A stretch of DNA of 64,000 nt from Paraniabella ginsengisoli. Its GTDB lineage: Bacteria; Bacteroidota; Bacteroidia; Chitinophagales; Chitinophagaceae. Location of the stretch: contig NZ_JAKWBL010000004.1 in NCBI RefSeq assembly GCF_022513635.1, positions 124,001 through 188,000 on the forward strand. The letters are read 5' to 3'. A program made the translations under genes and the position numbers. Positions 49,155 to 59,686 of this stretch are shown here, piece by piece (the first letter of the stretch is position 1; every line of letters starts with the position of its first letter). The notes beneath the pieces are model-generated. The model saw only the letters and a list, made by a program, of their open reading frames with translations, was not told where the DNA came from and made no database searches.

Positions 49155-52100
49155 TTAAAAATTAATGTTCAACCCAAAAGTGTAGTTCTTAAGTATCGGA
49201 TAATACGCTCCGCCTGAGTTAATCTCCGGATCCCAACCTTGAGGGTATCTATTTATTGTAAATAAATTTTCCCCGCTAGCATATACTCTTATACCTTCTA
49301 ATCCGATTTTCTTTATTATCGTTTTTGGTAAGTTATATCCCAATTGAACTGCTTTAACCCGCATGTAACTGGCATTGAGCATCCAGAAAGAAGACAACCT
49401 AGTATTGGCTGTACCGGAATTACTAATAATTTCAAGACGTGGATAAGTTGCGTTCCTGTCGGGGTTTTCAGGGCTCCATCGGCCATCCGCCTGGTAGCGT
49501 TGTATGGTACCGCTTACATAAAACGCATATCCCGCGTAATTCGACAATCTTCCCTGCACTTCTGCAACTCCCTGCAGTAATACAGAAAAATCAAATCCTT
49601 TATAGCCGCCACCCAGGTTAAGACCATATGTGTATTTGGGAATGGTGCTACCAATGATGGTTCTATCGTAAGTAAGGTCTACCTGACCGTCAGGCACGCC
49701 ATCGGGGCCCGATATATCTTTATAACGGATATCACCGGGCTTTACAGCAGGGTTGATGCTGGTGGTTTGTGTAGGATAAGCATCTATATCTGCCTGATCA
49801 GTAAACAACCCTTCGGCCACGAGGCCATAGAAAGCGCCAAGCGGATACCCGATGAACAAATCATTACCATTCCCCACCAATCCGTTTGGCTGATTTACAT
49901 TTCCTACGCCAAGATTAAGTACTTCATTATTGATAATGGAAAGATTTCCATCTGCGTGATAACGGAATTCCCCAATGGTATTATTATATGAGGCAGTAAA
50001 TTCCCATCCCTTATTGCTCAGCGATCCGGAGTTTTGTACGCCAACTGTGAAGCCTAAAACATTGGAAACGCTACCTCCTGGACTTACCAAAATATCATAA
50101 GTGTACCGGTCGAAATAAGTAGCCCCAAAAGACAGCTTGCGATTTAATGTTGTCAATTCGATACCAACATCTTTTGTCGTTGTAGATTCCCAACGAATGC
50201 TATTATTTACAAGCGTTGTAACGGCCGATCCCGACAATAGACCTCCACCGATCGGATAATTAAAGTTGGGCTGAAATACACTTTGGTAGGGATAGTTTCC
50301 TATATTCTGGTTACCGAGCGTTCCATAAGAGGCTTTTATTTTAAGATCGTTAATCCATGGCACGGCGTCTTTAAAAAATTTCTCATTAGAAAGCCGCCAA
50401 CCAACCGCCACGGCGGAAAGGTTGCATATTTATTGTCAGGATTAAACTTTGAAGATCCATCATGACGAAGCACACCTTCTACCAGATATTTATTTTTGTA
50501 GCTATATCGCAGTCGTCCAAAATAAGAATCAAGCGCCCACTCAGTAGCTGTTCCTTTGTTCGTCTGGGTGGCTGCATCACCCGCATCTAACTGTGTCAAT
50601 TGATTATTTACAAATCCGCCGCGATAGGCTTCCGAAGTATCACTTCGATTTTCCTCAAAAGAGTGGCCGACCAGAATACTGATTTCGTGGTCGCCCAATT
50701 TCTTTGTGTATTCTAATAGCTGTTGCAGGGTTTTATAATAATTCGCTCCGTTAATTTGCGTGAGATTTCCTGGACCAACTGTAACCGTTTCATTTAGTCT
50801 TTGATTGGCTAAAAAACGTTGAGATGTATAGCCGCCGTAGGTATAGCCGCCAATAACGGAAATCTTCAAGTCTTTTATAATATCCCAGTCTACGCGCATA
50901 TTAAGCAGTAATTTCCTGTCCTTTGTTTTTAAAAAATGACTCGCTTTGTAAAAAGGATACTGGCGTTCCGGCATTATTATTACCCTGGCCCCAATCTCCA
51001 TTACTTAGCTCAGCAGGGAAGTAGGAAGGATAACGAATAATCTGTCCGATCAGGGTGACCATATCATTAAAATCTAAAGTGGCAGGTGGCGCGGGCTGAT
51101 TATCTATGAACTGCATGCCTGCCAACCTTGTAGTAAGCTTTATATTTTTGGCTATTGTATTCACCATGTTCATGCGTACATTATACCGGTTATAATTGTT
51201 CTTTTCAACAAGTCCGTTCTGGTATAAATAGCCGAGTGAAAGTTGGTATTGTGTATTAGCGGTCTTGTTTGAAATAGAAAGATTGTGTGCTGTTTGAGAG
51301 AAAGATTTTTTAAATAACCTGTCTACATAGTTTATATCGGCATAATTGTCTGGATCACTCCCGTCTCTGAATTTTTGTATTTCCTCGTCTGTATATGTAT
51401 TGGCTTCCGCTTCATTTATAAGTGTAGCATATTCCCAGGATGGTACTTGTTCGGGATATTCGGTTGCTTGCTGAACACCTACATGTCCGCTGTAATTGAT
51501 ATTCAGCTTACCATTGCCACTGCCACTTTTGGTGGTGACGAGAATAACTCCGTTGGCTGCACGGGCGCCATAAATAGCGGCGGAAGAGGCATCTTTCAAA
51601 ACAGAAACGGCTTCTACATCATTCGGATTAATTTCATCTAACGAGTTTGCTGGAATACCATCGACTAATATTAAAGCTGAAGGATCACTTCCAAAAGATC
51701 CGACACCTCTAACCCGAATATTACCTCCGCTATTACCTGGTTGCCCGGATCGTTGTATAATAGTCACACCCGGCATTTGGCCGGTTAGCGCCTGCGAAAG
51801 CTGCGGAACGGGCCTGTTATTGATCTGGTCAGCACCGACCTGCGCCACAGATCCTATCAATTGAGATTTCTTTTGTGTGCCATAACCTACCACCACAACT
51901 TCGTCCATCTGTCCATCTACCGCTGCCATGCGCATCATGATACTGCTTCGCTCATTTGCGCCAACAGAAAAGTTTATTAACGAATCCGGATTGTAGCCCA
52001 CAAAAGTGAAGTATAAATTGTAAGCACGGCCTTCTTTCATCGCGGGTGAAAATGCCCCATTTGCATCCGTAAGAAGATTTGTTGTTTCGTTACTCTGCAC

Positions 52101-52244
52101 ATCAACAATCTTTATCGAAGCACCCTGGAGCGGTTCGCCAGATTTTGAAAGTACAAGCCCAGGCACCTGTACCGTTTGTGATAGCCCTTGGAGCCCACAA
52201 CAAAGAAGCACTACTAAAAGTAAAAAATTAGGCTTTGATTGCAT
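49155..52244 (-). CDS. SusC/RagA-family TonB-dependent glycan transporter (two frameshifts)
   Basis: This ~1,030-residue outer-membrane transporter has a signal peptide (LLVVLLCCGLQGLSQ), a carboxypeptidase-regulatory-like domain (LVLSKSGEPLQGASIKI), a TonB-box region (MDEVVVVGYGTQKKSQL), a plug (QLSQALTGQMPGVTI, VRGVGSFGSDPSALILVDGI, SAAIYGARAANGVILVTTK) and a barrel ending NYTFGLNINF. Frames break near 50935 (joining SFLQSESFFK to TKDRKLLLN) and near 50413 (joining YATFPAVAVGWRL). No STN signal-transduction domain precedes the carboxypeptidase-like domain, although ECF and FecR genes lie immediately upstream. It imports oligosaccharides with TonB energy, together with the SusD partner. Confidence 0.93.
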
Positions 52245-52312
52245 TTAATCGAGGTTTAAATAATTGAATAATTAATAATGTAAGAGAGCCTTAGCACTAG
52301 CTTTGGAAAAAC

Positions 52313-53408
52313 TTATTTTCTTAAATTCTCAGAAACTTTTTCTATCGTGATATTGTTCTCTGCTCGGGTGTACTTCAAATCGTATAACTGGCAGAGATGC
52401 CTCATAACCATATCAAGCGAATCTTTGTACATAACCTTTCCGGTAAATCTATAGTTCTCAATTTCTGCATCCTTGAATGCAATAGTTATCCCGTATCTTT
52501 TTTCAATACGTTTGAATACCTGTGACAACGATTGATCTGAGAAAGAATATTCTGTATTCCCCCAGTTGACTTTTCCATGCCTTACTCCATTCTCTTTAAC
52601 GACAATTCCCTTGTTGCATACTGAATCAACCGAACCCAACGCCTTCTTATCTGTATGGTCGGGGCCGGAAAGTACCGCTGTTGCACTTTTTAAGTCAATG
52701 TGTAATTGCTGTCCTGGCACTAAATAAACTTTTTCATGCTCACTTTTTCTATTGTCTCCACAACCACCCTGCCTTCCACAAGGTTCACATTTATTGTTCC
52801 CCGCGTCTTATCTGCATCAACCCAAAATTGAGTACCCAAAGCACTTGTGCTTATCCCATTAGCTTCTACCTTAAAAGGATGCTTCTCGTCATGGGCGACT
52901 TCAAAAAGGCTTTCCCTGTTAAAATGATATTCCTGTCTTCGTTAAACTCTTTGCTGAATTCGATAGCGGCTCCGGACATTAGCGAGACTTTTGACCCGTC
53001 GGGCAAGCGAACCAAATGAGATCTACCTGTTTTATTCTCAAACCGTTTAATCGGGCGCGATGACTGTGATACAGCAAAAATTTTGTTATCACTGTTAAAA
53101 TCACCTAATGCGAATTTGCCCGCAAAGAAAACTCCGAGTAATATGGCAGCAGCTAATCCCGCTCTTTTAAAATAAACCTTTCGCCTTTGCACATCAATGT
53201 TGCGGGTAACGTTCTGCAACAATTCGTTCTTTTTAACATCTGATAATTCGTTTGTTATTTCCGCTTGCTGCAATGTTTCGTCTGGCAGGTATGCTTTCAA
53301 CACATCATTATTTTCCTTTAAATAAGAAGCCACTAATTTGGCTTCATCCTCACTGCATTCGTTATTAAAGAAGCGTTGAATCATCACTATTGTGACTTGC
53401 TTGTCCAT
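52313..53408 (-). CDS. FecR-family anti-sigma factor (two frameshifts)
   Basis: N-terminal cytoplasmic part (MIQRFFNNECSEDEAKLVAS), one membrane span (RAGLAAAILLGVFFAGKFAL), then a FecR sandwich (TGRSHLVRLPDGSKVSLMSG, FNEDRNIILTGKAFF after repair) and a C-terminal DUF4974 domain (SLSQVFKRIEKRYGITIAF, FTGKVMYKDSLDMVMRHLC). Frames break near 52880 and 52720; the pieces join to give EVEANGISTSALGTQFWVD-type text and then LVPGQQLHIDLK. FecR proteins hold or release an ECF sigma factor at the inner membrane in response to a signal from an outer-membrane transporter. It is flanked by the sigma gene and the SusC gene. Confidence 0.88.
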
Positions 53409-53463
53409 AAATCATTTGGAATTACGCGTGTAATTAAAAAAACCCCCAAACGTTCCAAAAAAA

Positions 53464-54020
53464 TTAAAAAAACAATAGAATTATGGGGATTAATAATTTA
53501 CGAAGTTGTATTAAGGCTAAACGAACATGGTTTTCCACAGTTTTTACAGAGATGTTCATTTGCGTGGCGATCTCTTTATAGCTGTATCCTTCAAGATGCC
53601 TAAGACGAATGGCATTTTGACGCGCGGGTGGCAAGCTTTTAAGAGCGATTTGAAGTTCGGTGTAATCAGGCTGGGGGTTAAAACATATTCTTTCACAATT
53701 ATTCTCAGCAGCAAGCCGGCGTTTTCTTTCAGTAGCTTCTTTGCGAAGCCAGTCGATAAATACCATACGTGCATTTTGGAAAAGCATTGTCTCCATTAAA
53801 TGGTTGTCTGAAAGAGAACCACGATATTGCCAAAGTCTGATAAATGTTTGTTGAGTAAGGTCTTCCGCGTCGGTTTCATTGTCTATTCTCTTTCTAAAAA
53901 AGAAAAAACACGCGCCGCCCAAAGATTATAGAATTCTTTAAAGGCCGTTTGATCTCCTGCTCGTATGTATTGTTTTAGCTCCAGTTCGTAGATTTCATTT
54001 AAACGATCAATAAATTTGTT
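53464..54020 (-). CDS. ECF-type RNA polymerase sigma factor (one frameshift; start uncertain)
   Basis: Region 2 (AGDQTAFKEFYNLWAARVFS, DAEDLTQQTFIRLW) and region 4 (QIALKSLPPARQNAIRLRHL, GYSYKEIATQMNISVKTVEN) define a sigma-70 ECF factor. Region 2.1 lies in a frame that a missing T in the T run near 53898 breaks; repair gives ARVFSFFRKRIDNETDAED. No good ATG is left in the 5' part, so the start (about 54000-54020) is a guess based on family length (~185 residues). It is released by the FecR anti-sigma and should drive the SusCD genes. A 15-bp perfect palindrome lies just upstream. Confidence 0.88.
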
Positions 54021-54032
54021 TATGGCACATTA

Positions 54033-54047
54033 TGTTAACCGTTAACA
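54033..54047. promoter_or_regulatory. TGTTAAC-C-GTTAACA palindrome upstream of the sigma gene
   Basis: Two perfect 7-bp arms surround one base. It lies at or just before the probable start of the sigma gene, within its expected promoter or leader. It resembles a binding site of a dimeric regulator such as a LacI/GalR-type repressor. Confidence 0.45.
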
Positions 54048-54263
54048 AATAATTTCTGACAGCATTGAATCTTAAAAATAAACTAAATAAATATTAACTA
54101 TTGTGCAATCGTTTGTTCAGGTTGCCCAAATGGGGACTCGTAAAAATCTCAGAAAAAGAATGAACGACAAAGTACTTAAATCACTCCCGCTGGAAGATGC
54201 GGCGCAAGGCGTTTTCCTGCAAAGCTTTAATTCCATGTACATCTGTTTGATTGCCATGAGCAC

Positions 54264-56546
54264 TTATTTTACCCAATTCACTTTTCCATTTTTCACGTCT
54301 TTCGCGTTAGTACCAATCATAATTTCAAACTCCCCGGGCTCCCAATCGTATTTTAAATTGCTGTTATAAAACTTTAAATCTTCCGCAGTAACATTAAAAG
54401 TAACCGTTTTGCTTTCTCCCGATTTAATCATCACTTTTTGAAAGCCTTTCAATTCTTTCATAGGACGAGTCACAGAACCCACAACATCCCGAATATATAA
54501 TTGCACAACCTCTGCTCCGTCATATTTTCCGGTATTGGTAATGGCGATGCTGGCTTTCAGGGTTTGATTTCCTTTCAGTGTTGTATCACTCAGTTTTAAA
54601 TCGCCGTAGGCAAAAGAAGTATAGCTCAATCCATATCCAAACGGATAAAGCGGCTCATTGCTTACATCGATATAATTGCTTCTAAATTTTTGAAACCATT
54701 TTCCTTCTGCCAATGGGCGGCCTGTATTTTTATGTGCATAATAAATCGGTATTTGTCCAACATTTTGAGGAAAGCTCATTGTCAATTTTCCCGAAGGATT
54801 TACATCTCCAAACAACACATCCGCAATGGCAGCACCAGCCTCGCTTCCGCCAAACCAAACATTTAAAATAGCCGGAACATTTTCATTTTCCCATGCAAGC
54901 GTAAGCGGACGCCCGGTAAACAATACTAACACAACCGGCTTGCCTGTTGCTAATAATTGTTTTAATAATTTTTGTTGCGTTTCAGGAATATTTAAGTCTG
55001 TGCGACTGCTGCTTTCGCCGCTAAACTCAGCGGATTCGCCCATTGCAGCGATAATTACATCCGCTTTGGCTGCAATATCTAACGCCTCTTTTGCCAGCTC
55101 TTCTTCACTGCGTTGATCTCTGTTTAATGTTTTACCAAACATGGTAGCACGTTCTTCCAAAGCTGCATCAGCCGTAAGGTTTGAACCTTTTGCATACAAT
55201 ACTTCTGCATCGCTTCCTAAAACCTGTTTTAATCCGGTTAATACCGAAATAGATTTATTTTGCTTTGTAGCCACACTCCAAGTGCCGGCCATATTATTGG
55301 CGGCATCAGCCAAAGGCCCGATCAATGCTATCTTTCCTGATTTTTTTAATGGCAAAAGCCCTGATTCGTTTTTTAACAACACAAAACTTTGCGCAGCAAT
55401 TTCCTTGGCAACCTTTCTGTTTGCGTCGGTAAAAATTTCATTCTTTGCCCGGCTTTCATCACAATATTTATAAGGATTTTTAAACAGACCTAATTTATAC
55501 TTTGCTTCCAACATTCGGCGACAAGCAGCATCAATTTCGGCAACGGTTATCTTTTTTCCTGCAAAGATTTTTTAAGCGTTTTTAAAAATCCTTCGCCTAC
55601 CATATCCATATCAACACCCGCTTTCAAAGCTAGTGCCGACACTGCTTGCAAGTCGCCCATTCCATGATCGATCATTTCATTGATACCGGTATAATCTGTA
55701 ACTACAAAGCCATTAAATCCCCATTGTTTGCGCAACACATCGGTTAGCAACCACTTATTGCCCGTTGCAGGAATACCATCTACTTCGTTGAAAGAAGCCA
55801 TCACACTTCCCACGCCCGCATCAATGGCGGCTTTATATGGCGGAAAATATTCATTGTACATTCTGATATGGCTCATATCAACCGTGTTGTAATCGCGCCC
55901 GGCTTCGGCTGCGCCGTACAAAGCATAATGTTTTACACAGGCCAGTATATTATTATTTGATTTTAGGTCTCCCTGATACCCTTTTACCATGGCTTTAGCA
56001 ATTTGTGAACCCAGATAAGGATCTTCTCCATTACCTTCTGAAACCCTTCCCCAGCGCGGGTCTTTGCTAATGTCCACCATTGGACTAAAAGTCCAGCCAA
56101 TACCATCGGCACTGGCTTCGATTGCTGCAATGCGTGCCGATTGTTCTACAGCTTTCATATCCCATGTGCAGGACAAACCCAACGGAATAGGGAAAGTAGT
56201 TTCGTAGCCATGAATGACATCCATCCCAAATAACATCGGAATTTTCATGCGGCTTTGCTCCATTGCTACTTTCTGAATGGCTTTAATTTTTTCAACTCCT
56301 TTGATATTGAAAAGACCGCCAACACGCCCTTCTTTCACATTTTTACCAATGTCAGAATTAGTGGCCGTTCCCGTTGTAAACTCACCCGCGCTCGGTAAAT
56401 TCAACTGGCCGATTTTTTTCTTCCAGCGTCATTTTTCCCATTAAAGAAGTAATGAAACTGTTCATCGTCGCATCGCTGCGTTGGGCAATGGAAGCTGTTG
56501 TTAACAGAAGTATCAACGAAAAAGAAAAGCATAAATATTTTATCAT
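54264..56546 (-). CDS. GH3 beta-glucosidase (two frameshifts)
   Basis: A signal peptide (MIKYLCFSFSLILLLTTASI, from the ATG at 56546) precedes a GH3 N-terminal barrel (RIAAIEASADGIGWTFSPMV, DPRWGRVSEGNGEDPYLGS), with the catalytic Asp in NGFVVTDYTGINEM. The GH3 C-terminal domain follows, with the expected acid/base Glu in GESAEFSGESSSRTDL, and a fibronectin-III-like tail. Breaks at A-runs near 56415 (joining KMTLEEK to IGQLNLP) and 55570 (joining LKTLKK to IFAGKKITVAE) are simple base losses. The repaired protein has ~760 residues. In a beta-1,2-glucan locus this enzyme would hydrolyse sophoro-oligosaccharides; a homologue next to a GH144 enzyme in Bacteroides thetaiotaomicron does so (from memory). 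Confidence 0.88.
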
Positions 56547-56573
56547 ACTGATTGATTTTGGCCTCTCCCCAGC

Positions 56574-56592
56574 CCCTCTCCGTAGGAGAGGG
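56574..56592. repeat. CCCTCTCC hairpin repeat
   Basis: CCCTCTCC and GGAGAGGG form an 8-bp stem around GTA, just upstream of the GH3 start. It belongs to the same GC-rich hairpin class as the element inside rlmD. Confidence 0.6.
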
Positions 56593-56660
56593 AGTAGAAC
56601 CTGATTGTGAAAAAGTCACCACTTTATACGTTTTATGTAGCAAATGACATTAATGAATAC

Positions 56661-57319
56661 TTATTTCTTTAAATATGGCTGCATTGCTTTTTTCCAGATG
56701 GCATAGCCTTTGGCATTCATGTGTAAATTATCGTCAACAAATATCTCGCTCATAACACTTCCATCTTTGTTAAGCATTAAAGAATACACATCAATGAACT
56801 TTGCATTTTTATCTTTCTTCAAAAATTCTTTTATCAAACCATTTGCTTCTTTATATTTTGATAACAGATGCTTACGGCTGGGGCTGGGTTTCATGGATAC
56901 ATAGGCAAAAGGAATAGCGGATATTTATCCCGAATATATTTATACAAAGTTTTAAATCGAGCCATTACTGTTTCAACAGATGGCGCATCAGAGGAAGCAA
57001 AATCATTCTCGCCACAATACATTACGATCTGCCGAGGCGCGTATGGGTATATCACATCATAACGATAGCGAATCAGATCAGGTAATGAAGATCCGCCAAA
57101 GCCGCGATTTAAAATTTTATAGCCGGGAAAATACTCGTTCACATCTGTCCATTTGGTAAAGGACGAACTTCCGATAAATAAGATTTGTTTATCAGCCGGA
57201 AATGAAGCGCTGTCAAGGGTTTTAAACTTTTGTATATCGTTCCAAAAAGGGAAGGGTTGCTGGGCATAAGCCGCAGATGCGCAGATTAATACAAAAAAAG
57301 AAGAAAGGATTTTTTCATT
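56661..57319 (-). CDS. SGNH/GDSL-family hydrolase (two or more frameshifts)
   Basis: A signal peptide (MKKILSSFFVLICASAAYAQ after repair, from the ATG at 57319) leads into an SGNH hydrolase. Block I is KQILFIGSSSFTKW, with the nucleophile Ser; block II is RGFGGSSLPDLI; block III is MYCGENDFAS; block V is VDDNLHMNAKGY, with the Asp-His pair. Frames break in the signal peptide (~57305-57317) and near 56924 (joining YPLFL to AIPFAYVSMKPSPSRK). Such esterases remove acyl groups from sugars, here perhaps substituents of the target glucan. The signal-peptide codons include the 15-mer CTGCGCATCTGCGGC, which also occurs as a repeat in flanking DNA. Confidence 0.82.
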
Positions 57320-57335
57320 AAATTTTATTTTTAAA

Positions 57336-57397
57336 GCCGCAGATACGCTGATTATTTTTTAAGAAAACATGAAAATCTAATCTGCGCATCTGCGGCT
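57336..57397. repeat. CTGCGCATCTGCGGC palindromic repeat
   Basis: AGCCGCAGATACGCTGATT at the left end mirrors AATCTGCGCATCTGCGGCT at the right end. It lies next to the GxxExxY gene stop; exact 15-mer copies are at 57270, 57382 and 57831. Confidence 0.75.
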
Positions 57398-57411
57398 ATC
57401 TTTTTATTTTG

Positions 57412-57800
57412 TTAAACAACTCTTTTATACTCCAGTGACTTTTCATGAAAGTTAAGAATAAGCCCAACCTGCAACTTTGAAATTGCAAGGTAGTTTATTA
57501 CCTGTGCGTAATGCTCTTCAATGATGCACGATTTACATTTTATTTCTAAAATAATGCAGTTATTGATTACAAAATCTGCAAAAAATTTATGAAGCAAATC
57601 ATGCCCTTTGTAATTAATTGTATATTCTTTCTCCCGCTCAAATGGAATTTGTTTTTTCCGTAATTCAAATTCAAAAGCATCTTTATACACAATCTCTAAA
57701 ACCCTTTTCCAAGTATGCGATGAACTTCCATGCCAACACCTATAATTTCATAGGTTTCTTTTTGAAGCGGGTAATCTTCTTTATTAAATAAACGATCCAT
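57412..57800 (-). CDS. GxxExxY-family protein (one frameshift)
   Basis: A start at 57800 opens MDRLFNKEDYPLQKETYEII, with the eponymous motif in GVGMEVHRILGKGF. A missing T near 57698 breaks the frame; repair gives GKGFLEIVYKDAFEFELRKK and joins the rest. The protein is about 128 residues, the normal family length. It ends with FADFVINNCIILEIKCKSC, an Asp followed by ExK, which resembles a PD-(D/E)XK nuclease core. The function of the family is not known. It sits in a carbohydrate locus where it has no obvious role and is flanked on both sides by CTGCGCATCTGCGGC palindromes. Confidence 0.85.
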
Positions 57801-57830
57801 TCAGCTATGTAAAAAAATTAAAAATAAAAT

Positions 57831-57845
57831 CTGCGCATCTGCGGC
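57831..57845. repeat. CTGCGCATCTGCGGC repeat, right copy
   Basis: This exact 15-mer copy lies 30 bp upstream of the GxxExxY start and 3 bp past the GH43-like stop. With the palindrome at 57336-57397 it brackets the GxxExxY gene. Confidence 0.75.
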
Positions 57846-57848
57846 CAT

Positions 57849-59681
57849 TTAATCCACTTTTATCACCTTCGTCCTTTCACTCACACCGTTTTCATTTAGT
57901 GCCTGAATACAATAATAATAAGGCTTTTGAGAATCCATTGCTTTCATCCAATATTCATTATTGCTATGCACCATGATACTTGTGTACATTTTATCAGGAT
58001 GTGTACCATAGTAAATATTATAGGCAAAGGCATCATCCGAAGGCCTCCATTTTATAAAAGCACTTCGTTTATCTTTTTCAGTACGTAATACTATAAAATC
58101 TTTAACAGCTTCGGGCTTTTGTCCACCACCGTTACCAAAAACACGAAAGCCACTTAATGCAAACTTTCCCGTTGGCATGTGTATATTTTCCAATTTTATA
58201 AACCTGGCTTTTACAGGTTTTTTAAGTTGAATATATTCATGAGGTATGTCTGTTTTGTTTGAGCTTTTATCAATCAGCATGTTCCATCTTTTACCATCAA
58301 CAGAATAATACATTTTATATTGATGAAACTGATTGGTGAATTTCCCTAATTTGCTACTATCCACATCCTGATCTGCATAATTAATCTGAACGGCATTTAC
58401 TGTTGAGACATTTCCAAGGTCTGTCTGAATCCACTCGCCTTTATCTCCTGTTTTTGCGCTCCAATATGTTTTCATTAATTCATCGACCGCATTATTTGGA
58501 ACATGCCCGCCCAAGGTTGAAGACACCTGTATCGGTTTGTTATAATTAACCAACATCCAACCTGTAAAATAGGGCGACAATCCATCATCACCGTACCCCG
58601 CTTTTACGTTTGGAGATGGGATGTAATGCGGATAATCCCCTAATGTTGTATTACACCACATGGCGTCATTTTCATCAAAACCAGTAGGCCAAATACCTAA
58701 TCGCCGTTCAAATGTATTCTTTACAGATATTACCGTTGTTGATACATGCCAGTATCTGCTATAATTATCCATGAAAGTGGCGCCATGCCCGGCTCCGCGT
58801 ACAAAGCCGCCGAGCTTTATGCTTAGCGGATCTGACTGCGATTCGAATGGACCCAGTGGGCCTGAGCCTACAAGCAAACCATCTGCATAGCCACTGAATT
58901 CTGTTCCCGGCGCACCATATTGTAAGTAATATTTATCCTTGTATTTAGTCATGTGGCTGCCTTCTATAAACGGATCTAAAAAGGTATTGTCCATGTGCTC
59001 GCCAAATCGCTGCCAGCCGAAACGCCACGGCTCTAAAAGATACATTTCTTTTCTTGTACCCTGCGGTTGCATTGTTTTTCTGTCTAGTTCTACGCCATAC
59101 ATAGGAAATTTGTTACTGCTTCCATTATACATATACAAACGCCCGTCATCATCTGTAAAGAAAGAAGGATCCCAACCACCGATATCAAAACTATCGACCA
59201 GCGATTTCCATTCATTTTCTTTTGGATTGGTACTCATCCAAATTGTAAAGTCGCGGCTATAGGTTGAGCCAAAAACCAACATTGTGTCTCCAATAATGCC
59301 AACACCTGGCGCGCAGAGTTCATCATATATTCCGGCGTTCCAGGGACGGAGAAATTTTTTCGAGATAAACTTCCAGTTCAACATATCATGGCTCCACCAG
59401 TAACCCCATTGATTGGTGCTGAATAAATAATAATCGCCTTTATAATTAACAATTACCGGATCGGCGGTAGCGCGATGCCTGCCCCAGGTACTGAAATTAG
59501 GAATAGGTGTGTAACCGTAATCTATATTGATGGGATTGCAATAAGTTAACCTCGCCCCTTGCTCGTCTCCTAAAGGCTGAGCGTTCATAATATGGCACAA
59601 AAATAAAAAGCTCAATAGTAGCACCGCTGTTGAACGGAGCGTCGCAATTTGGTTGAGATATATTCCTGAAGCTGGCATCAT
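57849..59681 (-). CDS. GH43-like five-bladed propeller hydrolase with F5/8-type C and Fn3 domains
   Basis: This intact, secreted ~610-residue protein has a signal peptide (STAVLLLSFLFLCHIMNAQ), then a five-bladed propeller with acidic triad candidates in HRATADPVIVNYKGDYYLF (Asp), GGWDPSFFTDDDGRLYMYN (Asp) and FIEGSHMTKYKDKYYLQYG (Glu), the GH43 layout. It continues with an F5/8-type C (discoidin-like) domain (DEWIQTDLG-like text at GEWIQTDLGNVSTVNAVQIN, and ARFIKLENIHMPTG) and a fibronectin-III-like domain at the end. The ATG at 59681 is preferred over an upstream TTG. The start is just downstream of the GH144 stop. Substrate is not clear; typical GH43 substrates are arabinans, xylans and galactans. 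Confidence 0.78.
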   Translation of the reverse strand: MMPASGIYLNQIATLRSTAVLLLSFLFLCHIMNAQPLGDEQGARLTYCNPINIDYGYTPIPNFSTWGRHRATADPVIVNYKGDYYLFSTNQWGYWWSHDMLNWKFISKKFLRPWNAGIYDELCAPGVGIIGDTMLVFGSTYSRDFTIWMSTNPKENEWKSLVDSFDIGGWDPSFFTDDDGRLYMYNGSSNKFPMYGVELDRKTMQPQGTRKEMYLLEPWRFGWQRFGEHMDNTFLDPFIEGSHMTKYKDKYYLQYGAPGTEFSGYADGLLVGSGPLGPFESQSDPLSIKLGGFVRGAGHGATFMDNYSRYWHVSTTVISVKNTFERRLGIWPTGFDENDAMWCNTTLGDYPHYIPSPNVKAGYGDDGLSPYFTGWMLVNYNKPIQVSSTLGGHVPNNAVDELMKTYWSAKTGDKGEWIQTDLGNVSTVNAVQINYADQDVDSSKLGKFTNQFHQYKMYYSVDGKRWNMLIDKSSNKTDIPHEYIQLKKPVKARFIKLENIHMPTGKFALSGFRVFGNGGGQKPEAVKDFIVLRTEKDKRSAFIKWRPSDDAFAYNIYYGTHPDKMYTSIMVHSNNEYWMKAMDSQKPYYYCIQALNENGVSERTKVIKVD

Positions 59682-59686
59682 AATAA

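Noticed and set aside
53880..53910. Frame shift in the sigma gene read as programmed or recoded expression
   Set aside because: The T-run (T6) with one lost base matches the pattern of ~40 other indels in the window, so sequence error is the simpler explanation.
54103..54369. 88-residue plus-strand frame beginning MQSFVQVAQMGTRKN
   Set aside because: It runs antisense into the GH3 C-terminus and has no family resemblance; it looks like a shadow frame.
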